Shown piece after piece: positions 1 to 8,308 of a stretch of 64,000 bases of DNA. The notes under the pieces are model-generated. The model was not told the origin of the DNA and did not search any database. It saw only the letters and a list, made by a program, of their open reading frames with translations. A program made the position numbers and the translations under genes. Every line of letters begins with the position of its first letter. Positions within the stretch are counted from its first letter, which is position 1. This stretch comes from UMGS1783 sp900555065 (lineage in GTDB: Bacteria > Bacillota > Clostridia > Oscillospirales > UMGS1783): assembly GCA_937991645.1 (NCBI GenBank), contig CALKPL010000025.1, forward strand, positions 1-64,000, in the 5' to 3' direction.

Positions 1-1
1 G

Positions 2-55
2 GCGGACGGCTGTGACCGTACGTACACCATTGCCGACGGACGCATTGTAGAATAG
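2..55 (+). CDS. C-terminal end of a truncated gene, probably an ABC-type ATPase
   Basis: The window opens inside an open frame that reads ADGCDRTYTIADGRIVE and stops at TAG 53-55. An ending of the form DRxYxIxDGRIVE is typical of the last residues of ABC transporter ATP-binding subunits, after the H-loop. Only 17 residues are visible, so family and substrate cannot be decided. The gene lies on the same strand as ribU but is separated from it by a promoter and riboswitch, so it belongs to a different transcription unit. Confidence 0.45.
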   Translation, partial: ADGCDRTYTIADGRIVE

Positions 56-179
56 CGGTTAGCCGAAGCGCTTTTTGCTTTTCTGTGTCATGATTCATTA
101 CAAAAGCGGGCGGGAGGGCAGCGAATAAAGCTGTTCTTTTGCCCGCAATATGGTTTCAAAAATACTCTTTTGTGCGCAA

Positions 180-208
180 TTGACAGCAGGACCGCGCAGT
201 GCTATACT
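180..208 (+). promoter_or_regulatory. Promoter of the ribU leader
   Basis: TTGACA at 180-185 and TATACT at 203-208 are separated by exactly 17 bp. Transcription would start near 215, just ahead of the FMN riboswitch. This is a near-consensus sigma-A site. Confidence 0.75.
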
Positions 209-230
209 ATATGCGAATTTAATAAAAATT

Positions 231-347
231 GAGTCTTCGGGGTGGGGTGTAATTCCCCTCCGGCAGTGATAGTCTGCGAGCAGCGTAAGTTGCAGGATGC
301 GGTGAAATTCCGCGACCGACGGTAATAGTCCGGATAGGAGAAGATGT
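231..347 (+). promoter_or_regulatory. FMN riboswitch (RFN element)
   Basis: The leader carries the conserved RFN blocks: TCTTCGGGGTGGGGTG at the 5' side, CCTCCGGCAGTGATAG, GCAGGATGCGGTGAAATTCC, and the closing GATAGGAGAAGATG. The 5' and 3' ends (CTTC/GAAG) pair as P1. A stem-loop with a U-run follows directly at 355-390, so FMN binding most likely promotes premature termination before ribU. The gene order FMN riboswitch then riboflavin importer is classical in Firmicutes. Confidence 0.93.
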
Positions 348-354
348 CTGTTTC

Positions 355-390
355 CCGTTGACGAAATGCATGTGTCAACGGCTTTTTTTA
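355..390 (+). terminator. Riboswitch-controlled intrinsic terminator before ribU
   Basis: CCGTTGAC at 355-362 pairs with GTCAACGG at 374-381 and is followed by CTTTTTTTA. It sits between the RFN element and the ribU ribosome-binding site, the position expected for the expression platform. Confidence 0.8.
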
Positions 391-437
391 TGCCTGTTAG
401 GCCGGGTCGGGGACGCAAACAGAAGGAGGATAAACCT

Positions 438-995
438 ATGCAAAACAACCGAAACGCTGTCCTGCACAAAATTGTTCTGGCAGGCATACTTACTGCGCTC
501 GCAGTGGTCATGATCGCGCTGATTCGCTTTCCTATTATTCCAACAGCTGAGTTCCTGGTCTTTGACGGGGGCGATATACCGATTCTTATGTCCGGATTGC
601 TGCTCGGGCCATGGTGGGGGCTTGCCGTAACCGTGATCGCGTCGCTGATTCAGGGGTTCCTGCTTTCGCCGGACGGGATTGTCGGCGCTGTAATGCACAT
701 TATTTCTTCGGGCGTTTTTGTCGTGGTTACGTCCCTGCTTTACCGGAAATGGCACAGCCGTGGCGGTGCGCTGGCCGCCCTATCCATTGGCGGAGTTTGC
801 ATGATTGCCGCAATGATCCCGACAAATCTCTTCATTACCTCCGCCTATTACGGACTGCCCCAGTCTGCGATTGCCAGCATGATTCTCCCTGCGATTTTGC
901 CGTTCAATGCGATTAAAGCGGGAATCAATCTCATTGTAATTATGCTGATTTATAAGCCGATCAGCAAGCTGCTCCACAATAGAAACTGGCTTTGA
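438..995 (+). CDS. ribU: Riboflavin ECF transporter substrate-binding subunit RibU
   Basis: This 185-residue, very hydrophobic protein has about six membrane segments and is the S component (RibU type) of an energy-coupling-factor importer for riboflavin. It works with a shared EcfT/EcfA module not present here. The family signature is the N-terminal KIVLAGILTALAVVM segment, followed by FLVFDGGDIPILMSGLLLGP. The start at ATG 438 is chosen because AGGAGGA lies at 424-430; an in-frame ATG at 366 lies inside the terminator hairpin and is unlikely to be used. Expression is under the upstream FMN riboswitch, which independently supports a flavin-uptake role. Confidence 0.92.
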   Translation: MQNNRNAVLHKIVLAGILTALAVVMIALIRFPIIPTAEFLVFDGGDIPILMSGLLLGPWWGLAVTVIASLIQGFLLSPDGIVGAVMHIISSGVFVVVTSLLYRKWHSRGGALAALSIGGVCMIAAMIPTNLFITSAYYGLPQSAIASMILPAILPFNAIKAGINLIVIMLIYKPISKLLHNRNWL

Positions 996-1010
996 ACGTG
1001 TACGACAACC

Positions 1011-1052
1011 GGCCGCCTGTGGCAGAACACACATACCGCAGGCGGCTTTTTC
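1011..1052 (+). terminator. Intrinsic terminator after ribU
   Basis: GCCGCCTG at 1012-1019 pairs with CAGGCGGC at 1039-1046, followed by five T. It closes the ribU transcription unit. Confidence 0.85.
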
Positions 1053-1085
1053 ATTTCGCCGCCATATATGTTTTTGCGGCATGTA

Positions 1086-1114
1086 TTGACTTTTCCCGGG
1101 CAATGATATAAAAT
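1086..1114 (+). promoter_or_regulatory. Promoter of metK leader
   Basis: TTGACT at 1086-1091 and TAAAAT at 1109-1114 are spaced by 17 bp, immediately upstream of the SAM riboswitch. An overlapping TATAAA at 1107 gives a 15-bp alternative. Confidence 0.7.
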
Positions 1115-1136
1115 AAAATTACAATTTATATAGCAG

Positions 1137-1228
1137 CCTTATACAGAGAGGTGGAGGGACTGGCCCGATGAAGCCCGGCAACCTGCGTTTGCAAGGTGCC
1201 AAATCCTGCGGCAAGCCGAGATATGAGG
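1137..1228 (+). promoter_or_regulatory. SAM-I riboswitch (S-box)
   Basis: The S-box core is intact. The conserved 5' block AGAGAGGTGGAGGGACTGGC is followed by CCGATGAAGCCCGGCAACC, then AAGGTGCCAAATCCTGC and the closing GAGATATGAGG. P1 is formed by CCTTATA with TATGAGG. A terminator follows immediately. S-adenosylmethionine, the product of the downstream metK, would therefore switch the gene off, a standard feedback loop in Firmicutes. Confidence 0.95.
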
Positions 1229-1237
1229 GGAAACGGG

Positions 1238-1267
1238 ACGCTCCCATATCGTGGGGGGCGTTTTTTG
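1238..1267 (+). terminator. SAM-riboswitch terminator
   Basis: ACGCTCCC at 1238-1245 pairs with GGGGGCGT (one G-T pair), followed by TTTTTT. It is the expression platform of the S-box ahead of metK. Confidence 0.85.
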
Positions 1268-1303
1268 TATGCGCCGGCGCTTTTAATGAATGGAGGAAAA
1301 ACC

Positions 1304-2476
1304 ATGAGCGAATACCTGTTTACATCTGAATCAGTAACGGAGGGGCATCCTGATAAAATATGCGACCAGATTTCGGACGCAGTGCTTGACGACATGCTGC
1401 GGCAGGATCCTGACGCGCGTGTCGCCTGCGAGACGGCGGTGACGACCGGTCTGGTGTTGGTGATGGGCGAAATTACGACAAAAGGGTATGTGGATATTCC
1501 CAGGATTGCGCGCGGCGTCATCGCAAATATCGGATACAACAGCAGTGAATTGGGATTTGACGCGAAAACCTGCGGGATTATCACCTCGATTGACGAGCAG
1601 TCGCCGGATATTGCGCTCGGCGTCGACCGTTCGTGGGAGGCGAAGGAGTCCGATTCTTTTGATATTGGCGCGGGCGACCAGGGCATGATGTTCGGTTACG
1701 CCTGCGACGAGACGCCTGAGTGTATGCCGATGCCAATTTCCTATGCGCACAAACTGGCGAAAAGGCTGACCGCCGCGCGCCGGGAAGGGGCGCTCGGCTT
1801 TCTGCGTCCGGACGGAAAAACACAGGTGACCGTGCGCTATGAAAACGGACGGCCCGTATGTATTGATTCCATTGTCGTTTCCTCCCAGCATGACGAGGAC
1901 GTATCCCTCTCCGCAATCCGGGAAGGGATAATGGAAGAAGTGATTTACAAGACCGTGCCGCGGGAACTGCTTGCGCCGGATGTGTCTGTTTATATCAATC
2001 CGACGGGGCGGTTTGTGATCGGCGGCCCGCATGGCGATTCCGGTGTGACCGGCCGCAAAATTATTGTGGATACCTATGGCGGCAGCGGCCGTCACGGCGG
2101 CGGAAGCTTTTCGGGAAAGGATCCTACCAAGGTGGACCGCTCCGCCGCTTATGCGGCGCGCCGGGTCGCAAAGACGATTGTGCGCGCTGGCCTGGCCGCC
2201 CGCTGTGAGGTGCAGCTGGCCTATGCGATCGGCGTGAGCAATCCCGTTTCTATTATGGTGGACACTTTCGGTACCGGTACTGTAGCGGATGAAAAAATTA
2301 CCGCGGCCGTGCGGCGCTGTTTTGACTTGCGTCCCGCCGCGATTATTGAAGACCTGCAACTGCGCCGGCCTATCTATACGCCGTTGGCCGCCTATGGTCA
2401 CATGGGCCGCGAGGAGCTGGGCGTGCTGTGGGAGGACGATTCATATGTGCCCGCTCTGCTCGATGCACTGCGCTAA
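1304..2476 (+). CDS. metK: S-adenosylmethionine synthetase
   Basis: This 390-residue cytoplasmic enzyme makes SAM from methionine and ATP. The N-terminus MSEYLFTSESVTEGHPDKICD carries the conserved GHPDK ATP-binding motif. GAGDQGMMFGYA and the P-loop-like GGGSFSGKDPTKVDRS are both present and in the usual order, and the length is normal for the family. The start at ATG 1304 is preceded by TGGAGG at 1291-1296; the frame is open further upstream only because it runs through the riboswitch. It is transcribed alone, under SAM-riboswitch control. Confidence 0.98.
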   Translation: MSEYLFTSESVTEGHPDKICDQISDAVLDDMLRQDPDARVACETAVTTGLVLVMGEITTKGYVDIPRIARGVIANIGYNSSELGFDAKTCGIITSIDEQSPDIALGVDRSWEAKESDSFDIGAGDQGMMFGYACDETPECMPMPISYAHKLAKRLTAARREGALGFLRPDGKTQVTVRYENGRPVCIDSIVVSSQHDEDVSLSAIREGIMEEVIYKTVPRELLAPDVSVYINPTGRFVIGGPHGDSGVTGRKIIVDTYGGSGRHGGGSFSGKDPTKVDRSAAYAARRVAKTIVRAGLAARCEVQLAYAIGVSNPVSIMVDTFGTGTVADEKITAAVRRCFDLRPAAIIEDLQLRRPIYTPLAAYGHMGREELGVLWEDDSYVPALLDALR

Positions 2477-2543
2477 TGTAAAGCGCCTATGCTTTACATT
2501 ATGTGCAGCGGGTTTTTTCAGCAAATTTCTATACGTATATACA

Positions 2544-2577
2544 CAGAGCGTCAGGCGGCTGCCTGACGCTCTGATTT
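2544..2577 (+). terminator. Intrinsic terminator after metK
   Basis: A perfect 13-bp stem, CAGAGCGTCAGGC at 2544-2556 with GCCTGACGCTCTG at 2561-2573, has a GGCT loop and is followed by ATTTCATT. A second short repeat (AATGTAAAGC/GCTTTACATT) directly after the metK stop lacks a U-run. Confidence 0.75.
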
Positions 2578-2662
2578 CATTGTGGAAGTTTCCAAGCAGC
2601 TATGGAAAAACGATGTAAAATATGATAAAATAAACGCGAAAAACTACGGGGAGGCGCTGCAA

Positions 2663-3802
2663 ATGGAGTATAGGGAACTCGGGAAAACCGGTGAAAGATG
2701 CAGTATTATAGGTCTGGGCTGTGAGCATTTGGACGGTAAGGCGTTTGCACAGGTGCAGGAGACCATAGACGCCGCGCTTGAAAACGGCGTCAATATACTC
2801 GACGTGTTCATGCCCGGCCAGCAGGTACGGGGAAACATTTCCAAAGCGCTGGGCCCCCGCCGCCGAAATGTGATGATTCAGGGGCATATCGGCTCCACCG
2901 CCCTTCGGCAGCAGTACGATATAAGCCGGGACCTGCCCGTTGTAAAGAGATATTTTGAAGATTTGTTGCGCATTTTCGGCTACATCGACTTTGGCATGAT
3001 GTTCTTTATCGATTCAGAGGCCGACTATGAAGGCGTGTTTGAGACGGGTTTTGCAGACTATGTGCTGCGCCTGAAACAGCAGGGGGATATCCGGCATATC
3101 GGATTCAGCTCGCATAACCCGGTGACAGCCGCGCAAGTGATCAAAACCGGACTGCCAGAGATGATGATGTTCAGCATCAATCTGGCGTTCGACCTGTATC
3201 CGGCGGAAGTGAACGCGCTCGACGAGCTGAGCCAGGGCCTGGATAAAAACGCCTTTCACGGGTTTGACCCGACGCGCGCCGCGCTGTATGCGCTTTGTGA
3301 GAAAATGGGCGTTGGCATCACCTCCATGAAGACCCTGGGCGGCGGCAAGCTGGTTTCCGCCGAGCATACGCCTTTTGACCAGCCGCTCACGCCGGCGCAG
3401 TGCATGCACTACGTCCTCACGCGCCCGGCCGTAGCCAGCGCAATGATTGGCTGCAAGTCCGCGGCGGAAGTTACGGAGGCTGTGCGGTATCTGCAGGCTG
3501 ACGAACGTGAGCTCGACTATACGCATGTCATGCATACCCTGCGCAATGACTTTGTGGGAAACTGCGTCTATTGCAGCCACTGCCAGCCCTGTCCGGTTGG
3601 AATCGATATCGCCGCGGTGAATAAGTACCTGGACATTGTCCGCCTGGATCCGGCGGATGTGCCGCCATCCGTGCGCCTGCACTATGCCGGCCTGTCTTCC
3701 AGCGGCAAGGACTGCATCGGCTGCGGCAGCTGTGAAAAACGCTGTCCGTTCCATGTGCCGATTATAAAAAATATGGCTGAGGCTGCGGAAATATTTCAAT
3801 AG
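2663..3802 (+). CDS. Aldo/keto reductase with C-terminal 4Fe-4S ferredoxin domain
   Basis: This 379-residue protein has an N-terminal aldo/keto reductase TIM barrel (about residues 1-275, beginning MEYRELGKTGERCSIIGLG) fused to a ferredoxin-like tail. The tail has two cysteine clusters: CVYCSHCQPCP, and CIGCGSCEKRCP with cysteines at 351, 354, 357 and 361. This architecture is common in Clostridia and is thought to couple NAD(P)H-type carbonyl chemistry to ferredoxin-level electrons; the substrate is unknown. The start at ATG 2663 follows GGGGAGG; the frame is open 27 codons further upstream without a better ribosome-binding site. It stands alone between metK and a small membrane protein. Confidence 0.85.
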   Translation: MEYRELGKTGERCSIIGLGCEHLDGKAFAQVQETIDAALENGVNILDVFMPGQQVRGNISKALGPRRRNVMIQGHIGSTALRQQYDISRDLPVVKRYFEDLLRIFGYIDFGMMFFIDSEADYEGVFETGFADYVLRLKQQGDIRHIGFSSHNPVTAAQVIKTGLPEMMMFSINLAFDLYPAEVNALDELSQGLDKNAFHGFDPTRAALYALCEKMGVGITSMKTLGGGKLVSAEHTPFDQPLTPAQCMHYVLTRPAVASAMIGCKSAAEVTEAVRYLQADERELDYTHVMHTLRNDFVGNCVYCSHCQPCPVGIDIAAVNKYLDIVRLDPADVPPSVRLHYAGLSSSGKDCIGCGSCEKRCPFHVPIIKNMAEAAEIFQ

Positions 3803-3863
3803 GCGGCTTGCAGTTTAAATAACCAAATCGCCCCTGCTGCATAAGATAAAAGGGGTGATTAAA

Positions 3864-4229
3864 ATGGAAACCGCATTATTTATCGTTTTTTCCGTGTTTT
3901 GCGCAATCGGGTTTTTGTATGTGATCATGCTTATTTCCGAATGGTTTGTATTTGGGGATAAGGAGACGGTCATACGCGCGAAGGTTGAGGTGCACGTGCA
4001 GGGCGGCGGCATGTTCTGCGCGGGGTTGGCGCGGGGGCTGATCGAATTTATGAGCCGTGTCCGCACCAGCCAGGGCAGGCCCGAAATTGTAATCGTAGAC
4101 GACGGGCTGACAGACCGGAACCGGCGGGAACTGGAATTTATAACGGACGGACTGGAATTCGTGTGCCTGGAGGACGGAGGCCGGTCCAGACAAGAGGTAG
4201 AGAATGGAACAGGAGAACATCTCGCTTGA
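3864..4229 (+). CDS. Small membrane-anchored protein of unknown function
   Basis: The 121-residue product starts with one hydrophobic helix (METALFIVFSVFCAIGFLYV) and continues as a soluble, charged domain of about 90 residues. It contains the pattern EIVIVDDGLTDRNRRELE and ends in a polar tail. I do not recognise a family. ATG 3864 is preceded by AGGGG at 3851-3855; a GTG at 3855 overlaps that site and is rejected. The 3' end overlaps recD2 by 26 nt, so the two genes are probably translationally linked. The IVDDGLTD string recalls nucleotide-binding folds, but that is only a resemblance. Confidence 0.7.
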   Translation: METALFIVFSVFCAIGFLYVIMLISEWFVFGDKETVIRAKVEVHVQGGGMFCAGLARGLIEFMSRVRTSQGRPEIVIVDDGLTDRNRRELEFITDGLEFVCLEDGGRSRQEVENGTGEHLA

Positions 4230-6429
4230 AGGCATGGTAGAGTCAATCGTATATAAGAACGACGAGACGGGTTACGCCATCTTTATTGCGGATATAGATG
4301 GCCAGCCCGTCACCATGGTGGGCACGCTGCCGTTCCTGTTTGAAGGGGAGCACATACTGGCGTCAGGTCAATGGACGGTGCACAAGACCTATGGCAAGCA
4401 ATTCCGCGTGGATACGTTTGAAAAGAATTTGCCGACGACGACCGACGCAATACTCAAATATTTGTCAAGCGGCGTTATCCGCGGTATCGGTGCGGTTACG
4501 GCTGGCCGGATTGTCGATTATTACGGGGACAGGGCGCTGGAAGTCATTGCGCAGGAGCCGTCCCGGCTTACCAGGATCAAGGGGATATCCCCTGCAAAGG
4601 CGAGGGCCATTTCAGAGGCGTTTCAGAACCAGTTCGGTATGCGGAGCCTGCTCGTCTTTTTACAGCAGTACGGCATTGCCCCCTATTTTGCCGTCAAGGT
4701 ATGGAAACGCTGGGGCAGGCAGAGCGTGGACAGGCTGCGGCAGAACCCATATCTGCTCGCCGAGCAGATCGAGGGAATCGGCTTTGAGAAGGCCGACGCG
4801 ATCGCCATGCATATGGGCTATGATGAGTTCAGTCCGTTCCGGCTGAGCGCGGCGGTGAAATATGTGCTGCATCAGAACGCGTTTAACGGGCATACGTTTC
4901 TTCCGCGGGAGCAGCTGGTGGAGACGACAGCGCGTCTGCTCCGGTGTCAGGCTGAGGACATTGACAGGGCGTTGACGGACCTCATTGAAGAAGAACAGCT
5001 CGTTTCGCTCCCGGTCGGGAACAAGAACGCGGTGTACCTTGCCGAGTACTTTCACGCAGAGTCCCGCTGCGCGCGCCGGCTGCAGACCATGGTGCGCGCA
5101 GCCGAGACAAAACCGCTTAAGCAGAGCGTGATTCGGCAGATTGAACAGGAAATCGGCATCACGTTTGAACAGCGGCAGGCCGATGCGATCCGCTACGCCG
5201 CCGCAGGTACGATGGTGCTGACCGGCGGACCGGGTACGGGCAAGACGACGGCGGTCGGCGGGATTATTGCGCTGTATGAAAAAATGGGTCTGAACTTCGC
5301 CCTTGTCGCGCCCACGGGCCGGGCTGCAAAGCGGATTACGGAACTGACAGGCTATGAAGCCAAAACGATACACCGGCTTTTGGAGATGCAGTATTCGGAT
5401 CAGGGGCTGCTTATATTTAGCAGAAATGAGGACAACCTGCTGGATTTTGACGCTGTGATCTGCGATGAGTCGTCCATGGTCGACCTGCTGCTGTTCGACG
5501 CGCTGCTTCGCGCCCTGCCGCCCTCCTGCCGGCTGATTCTGGTGGGGGATGCGGACCAGCTCCCATCCGTCGGCGCAGGCAATGTATTCGCGGACGTAAT
5601 TGCAAGCGGCGCGGTGCCGACGGTGAAGCTGGAAGTAATTTTCCGGCAGGCGGCCGATTCCCTGATTATTACGAACGCGCACAGAATTATACAGGGCGAA
5701 TCGCTTCTGCTGCAGGGCGAGAAAAAAGACGTGTTTTTCATGCCGTGCCGCAATGCGGGCGAGTGCGCGGACACGGTGGTGGATCTGTGCTGTACCCGCC
5801 TGCCGCAGCGCTACGGCTGGGATATGGACGCGGATATACAGGTGATCACGCCGTCCAAGCTTGGCATGTGCGGGACGGTCAATCTCAACCGCCGCCTCAA
5901 GCAGGTGATGGACGAGGCGGCGGCCGGACTGCCGGAAAAGGCGTATTTTGAAAACAGTTTTCGCGTGGGCGACAAGGTAATGCAGATTAAAAACAACTAC
6001 GACATCCCCTATCAAACTGCCGCAGGCGAGGCGGGTCAGGGCGTTTTCAACGGCGATATAGGCAAAGTCCGGGCAATATCTTTTGAAAACGAGGAGCTGG
6101 AAATTGTATATGACGACCGGGTGGCGAAACACCCGTTTGAGAGCCTGGACGAGTTGGACCACGCCTATGCGGTAACCGTGCACAAATGCCAGGGCAATGA
6201 ATTCCGCTGTGTGGTTCTGGTCATTATGGATACGCCGTCGGCCCTATTGTACCGGAACTTGCTTTATACCGCCGTGACCCGCGCCAGAGAGATGCTGATT
6301 CTGGTGGGCGACGGCGCGAAGATTGTACGGATGATTGGAAACAAAACAAAGGTTAAGCGTTTTTCCGGGCTGCGGCATATGCTGCGCGGGCTTGTTCCGA
6401 CTGCCGGGGAACGTGAAATAGAGGGGTGA
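4204..6429 (+). CDS. recD2: ATP-dependent DNA helicase RecD2
   Basis: This 741-residue superfamily 1B helicase moves 5' to 3' on DNA and acts in repair and replication-fork maintenance in Firmicutes that lack RecBCD. The N-terminal region includes helix-hairpin-helix stretches (GVIRGIGAVTAGRIVDYYG, LTRIKGISPAKARAI). Walker A, LTGGPGTGKTTAVGG, is near residue 340, Walker B, VICDESSMVDLLLF, near 417, and the UvrD-like motif AVTVHKCQGNEF near 655, followed by LYTAVTRARE. The length matches RecD2. It overlaps the small membrane protein upstream and is followed six bases later by comF. Confidence 0.95.
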   Translation: MEQENISLEGMVESIVYKNDETGYAIFIADIDGQPVTMVGTLPFLFEGEHILASGQWTVHKTYGKQFRVDTFEKNLPTTTDAILKYLSSGVIRGIGAVTAGRIVDYYGDRALEVIAQEPSRLTRIKGISPAKARAISEAFQNQFGMRSLLVFLQQYGIAPYFAVKVWKRWGRQSVDRLRQNPYLLAEQIEGIGFEKADAIAMHMGYDEFSPFRLSAAVKYVLHQNAFNGHTFLPREQLVETTARLLRCQAEDIDRALTDLIEEEQLVSLPVGNKNAVYLAEYFHAESRCARRLQTMVRAAETKPLKQSVIRQIEQEIGITFEQRQADAIRYAAAGTMVLTGGPGTGKTTAVGGIIALYEKMGLNFALVAPTGRAAKRITELTGYEAKTIHRLLEMQYSDQGLLIFSRNEDNLLDFDAVICDESSMVDLLLFDALLRALPPSCRLILVGDADQLPSVGAGNVFADVIASGAVPTVKLEVIFRQAADSLIITNAHRIIQGESLLLQGEKKDVFFMPCRNAGECADTVVDLCCTRLPQRYGWDMDADIQVITPSKLGMCGTVNLNRRLKQVMDEAAAGLPEKAYFENSFRVGDKVMQIKNNYDIPYQTAAGEAGQGVFNGDIGKVRAISFENEELEIVYDDRVAKHPFESLDELDHAYAVTVHKCQGNEFRCVVLVIMDTPSALLYRNLLYTAVTRAREMLILVGDGAKIVRMIGNKTKVKRFSGLRHMLRGLVPTAGEREIEG

Positions 6430-6435
6430 GCGCGC

Positions 6436-7128
6436 ATGATCCGGCGGCTGTTCGACCGTATCGCGGAGTTTTTCTTTCCGCGCAGGTGCCTGCTTTGCGG
6501 CAGGATCGCGTCCGATGCGGAAGCGGTATGCTCCGACTGCGTGAAGGCGGTCGCGCGGAATCACGCCTATATGCTTCCGCCCGATCCGCGGCGAAAGGAC
6601 CTGTATTGCTGTACGGCGGCGCTCGTGTACACGGGACCGGTCCGTTCCGGCATCCTGGGCCTGAAATTCCGGGAGAGAAAGGGCGCGGCGGCGGTATTTG
6701 CAAAATATATGGCGGAAGTGCGGTATGTCAACAGTGTGGAGACCTGTGATTTTGTCACGGCCGTACCGCTCTCCAAACGGAAGCTCGCCAGCCGCGGCTT
6801 TAATCAGTCGGAACTGATCGGAAGAGCCTATGCGAGTTACACAGGCAAAACATATATGGCCGGCGTGCTGACCAAGACGAAAGAAAATCAGACGCAGTCG
6901 GCTCTGCGCGACGCAAAGCGGAGAGTGGAAAACGTGAAAGACTGCTATGAGGTGCGCGATCCGTCGCTTGTGCGCGGAAAGCGGATATTGCTGGTCGACG
7001 ACGTGTACACCACCGGCGCGACAATCCGCGAATGCGCGCGCGTACTTCGCAGGGCCGGCGCGGAAACGGTGTGCGGCCTGACAGCTGCGACTGCGCACGG
7101 TCAGAATACAAAAATTTACAAAAAGTAA
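6436..7128 (+). CDS. comF: ComF family phosphoribosyltransferase-like protein
   Basis: The 230-residue protein has the ComF layout. An N-terminal four-cysteine zinc site (CLLCGR and VCSDC) is followed by a PRPP-type Rossmann domain whose signature is RILLVDDVYTTGATI near the C-terminus, with the FNQSELIGRA motif in the middle. ComF proteins are needed for DNA import in natural transformation, probably on the cytoplasmic side; the enzymatic activity is not settled. GAGGGGTG precedes ATG 6436. It lies directly behind recD2, so the pair may act on incoming or damaged single-stranded DNA (inference). Confidence 0.9.
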   Translation: MIRRLFDRIAEFFFPRRCLLCGRIASDAEAVCSDCVKAVARNHAYMLPPDPRRKDLYCCTAALVYTGPVRSGILGLKFRERKGAAAVFAKYMAEVRYVNSVETCDFVTAVPLSKRKLASRGFNQSELIGRAYASYTGKTYMAGVLTKTKENQTQSALRDAKRRVENVKDCYEVRDPSLVRGKRILLVDDVYTTGATIRECARVLRRAGAETVCGLTAATAHGQNTKIYKK

Positions 7129-7206
7129 AAAGCAAACGCCGGTCAATACTAAGAGCAGGAGCGAAATTTTGGTCGCTGCAATTCATGTGACGAGGGGTGT
7201 TTGCTG

Positions 7207-8181
7207 TTGTTTGGCTTGGATTTGGGCATTGATCTTGGAACAGCTACCATTTTGATATATGTGAAGGGCAAGGGCATCGTGCTCAACGAACCCACAGTAG
7301 TGGCCGTGGACAGGGATACCGGCAGGGTGCTCAAGGTTGGCCGGGAAGCGCTGGAGATGCTCGGGCGCACGCCGGTCGGCGTTGATGTGATCCGGCCGCT
7401 GAAAGACGGCGTGATTTCAGATTATCAGACCACGGAAAAAATGCTCAAGTACTTTATCAAGCAGGTCAGCGGATTTCAGCTTGTGCGGCCGCGCGCCGTC
7501 GTGTGCGTGCCAAGCTGTGTCACCGAAGTGGAGAACCGGGCGGTTAAGGACGCCTGCGAACGGGCGGGCGTAAAGCGCGTCGAGATCATTGAGGAGCCGG
7601 TTGCCGCCGCGATCGGCGCCGGGATCGACATTTCTCAGCCAAGCGGGCGCATGGTGATCGATATAGGCGGCGGAACGGCTGATATCGCCGTTATTTCATT
7701 TTCAGGCGTGGTTGTGTCCACATCGGTAAAAATGGGCGGAGACAAGTTTGACGAGGCGATAGTTCGCTATGTAAGAAAAAAACACAAGGTGCTGATTGGC
7801 GAGCGGACTGCGGAACAGATTAAGAAACAGATCGGCTGCGTCACAGCGCGGCCCAAAGAGCTTCTGGTGAAGGTGAAGGGGCGGTGTATGGTGACCGGCC
7901 TGCCGAAACAGATCACATTGTCTTCGGAGGAGGTCCGGGAAGCGGTACAGGAGTGCGCAGCGGCGATCGGCGACGCAGCGCGGCGCGTGCTGGAGGAAAC
8001 GCCGCCGGAACTTGCGAGCGATATTTTTTTGAACGGCGTTGTTATGACCGGCGGCGGATCTCTGATTTACGGGATAGACCGATACCTGGCCGACGTCCTC
8101 AGCGTTCCGGTGTCCGTTGCCGAACGAGCGGAGGAGTGCGTGGGCGTCGGGACGGGCGAATCTCTGCAGTTTATATCGTAG
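7207..8181 (+). CDS. MreB/Mbl-family bacterial actin
   Basis: This 324-residue protein has the actin-fold signatures of MreB: GIDLGTATILIYVKGKGIVL (phosphate 1), VIDIGGGTADIAVIS (phosphate 2) and VVMTGGGSLIYGID (adenosine). It would form filaments on the inner membrane that guide cell-wall synthesis. No ATG fits; TTG 7207 is preferred because GAGGGG at 7192-7197 lies nine bases ahead, while TTG 7201 is too close. Neither mreCD nor spoIIID is next to it, so whether it is MreB, Mbl or a third paralogue cannot be told. It follows comF by 78 bp. Confidence 0.88.
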   Translation: MFGLDLGIDLGTATILIYVKGKGIVLNEPTVVAVDRDTGRVLKVGREALEMLGRTPVGVDVIRPLKDGVISDYQTTEKMLKYFIKQVSGFQLVRPRAVVCVPSCVTEVENRAVKDACERAGVKRVEIIEEPVAAAIGAGIDISQPSGRMVIDIGGGTADIAVISFSGVVVSTSVKMGGDKFDEAIVRYVRKKHKVLIGERTAEQIKKQIGCVTARPKELLVKVKGRCMVTGLPKQITLSSEEVREAVQECAAAIGDAARRVLEETPPELASDIFLNGVVMTGGGSLIYGIDRYLADVLSVPVSVAERAEECVGVGTGESLQFIS

Positions 8182-8283
8182 CGCAGGCCAAAGCCGTGTT
8201 GTTCCGCCCGCCTGCTTCAGCGTGCGTTTTAAGAAAACAGAGAGGGACGGCTGTGCGTCGTCCCTCGAAATATTTCTTATCTT

Positions 8284-8308
8284 ACCGCCTTTTTTCAGGC
8301 GGTTTTTT
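8284..8308 (+). terminator. Intrinsic terminator after the mreB-like gene
   Basis: ACCGCC at 8284-8289 pairs with GGCGGT around a T-rich loop and is followed by TTTTTT. A second hairpin, AGGGACG/CGTCCCT at about 8243-8266, lies just upstream without its own U-run. Confidence 0.7.

Noticed and set aside
1331..2401. 356-codon minus-strand frame opposite metK
   Set aside because: Arg/His-rich composition without motifs; it is the antisense shadow of metK.
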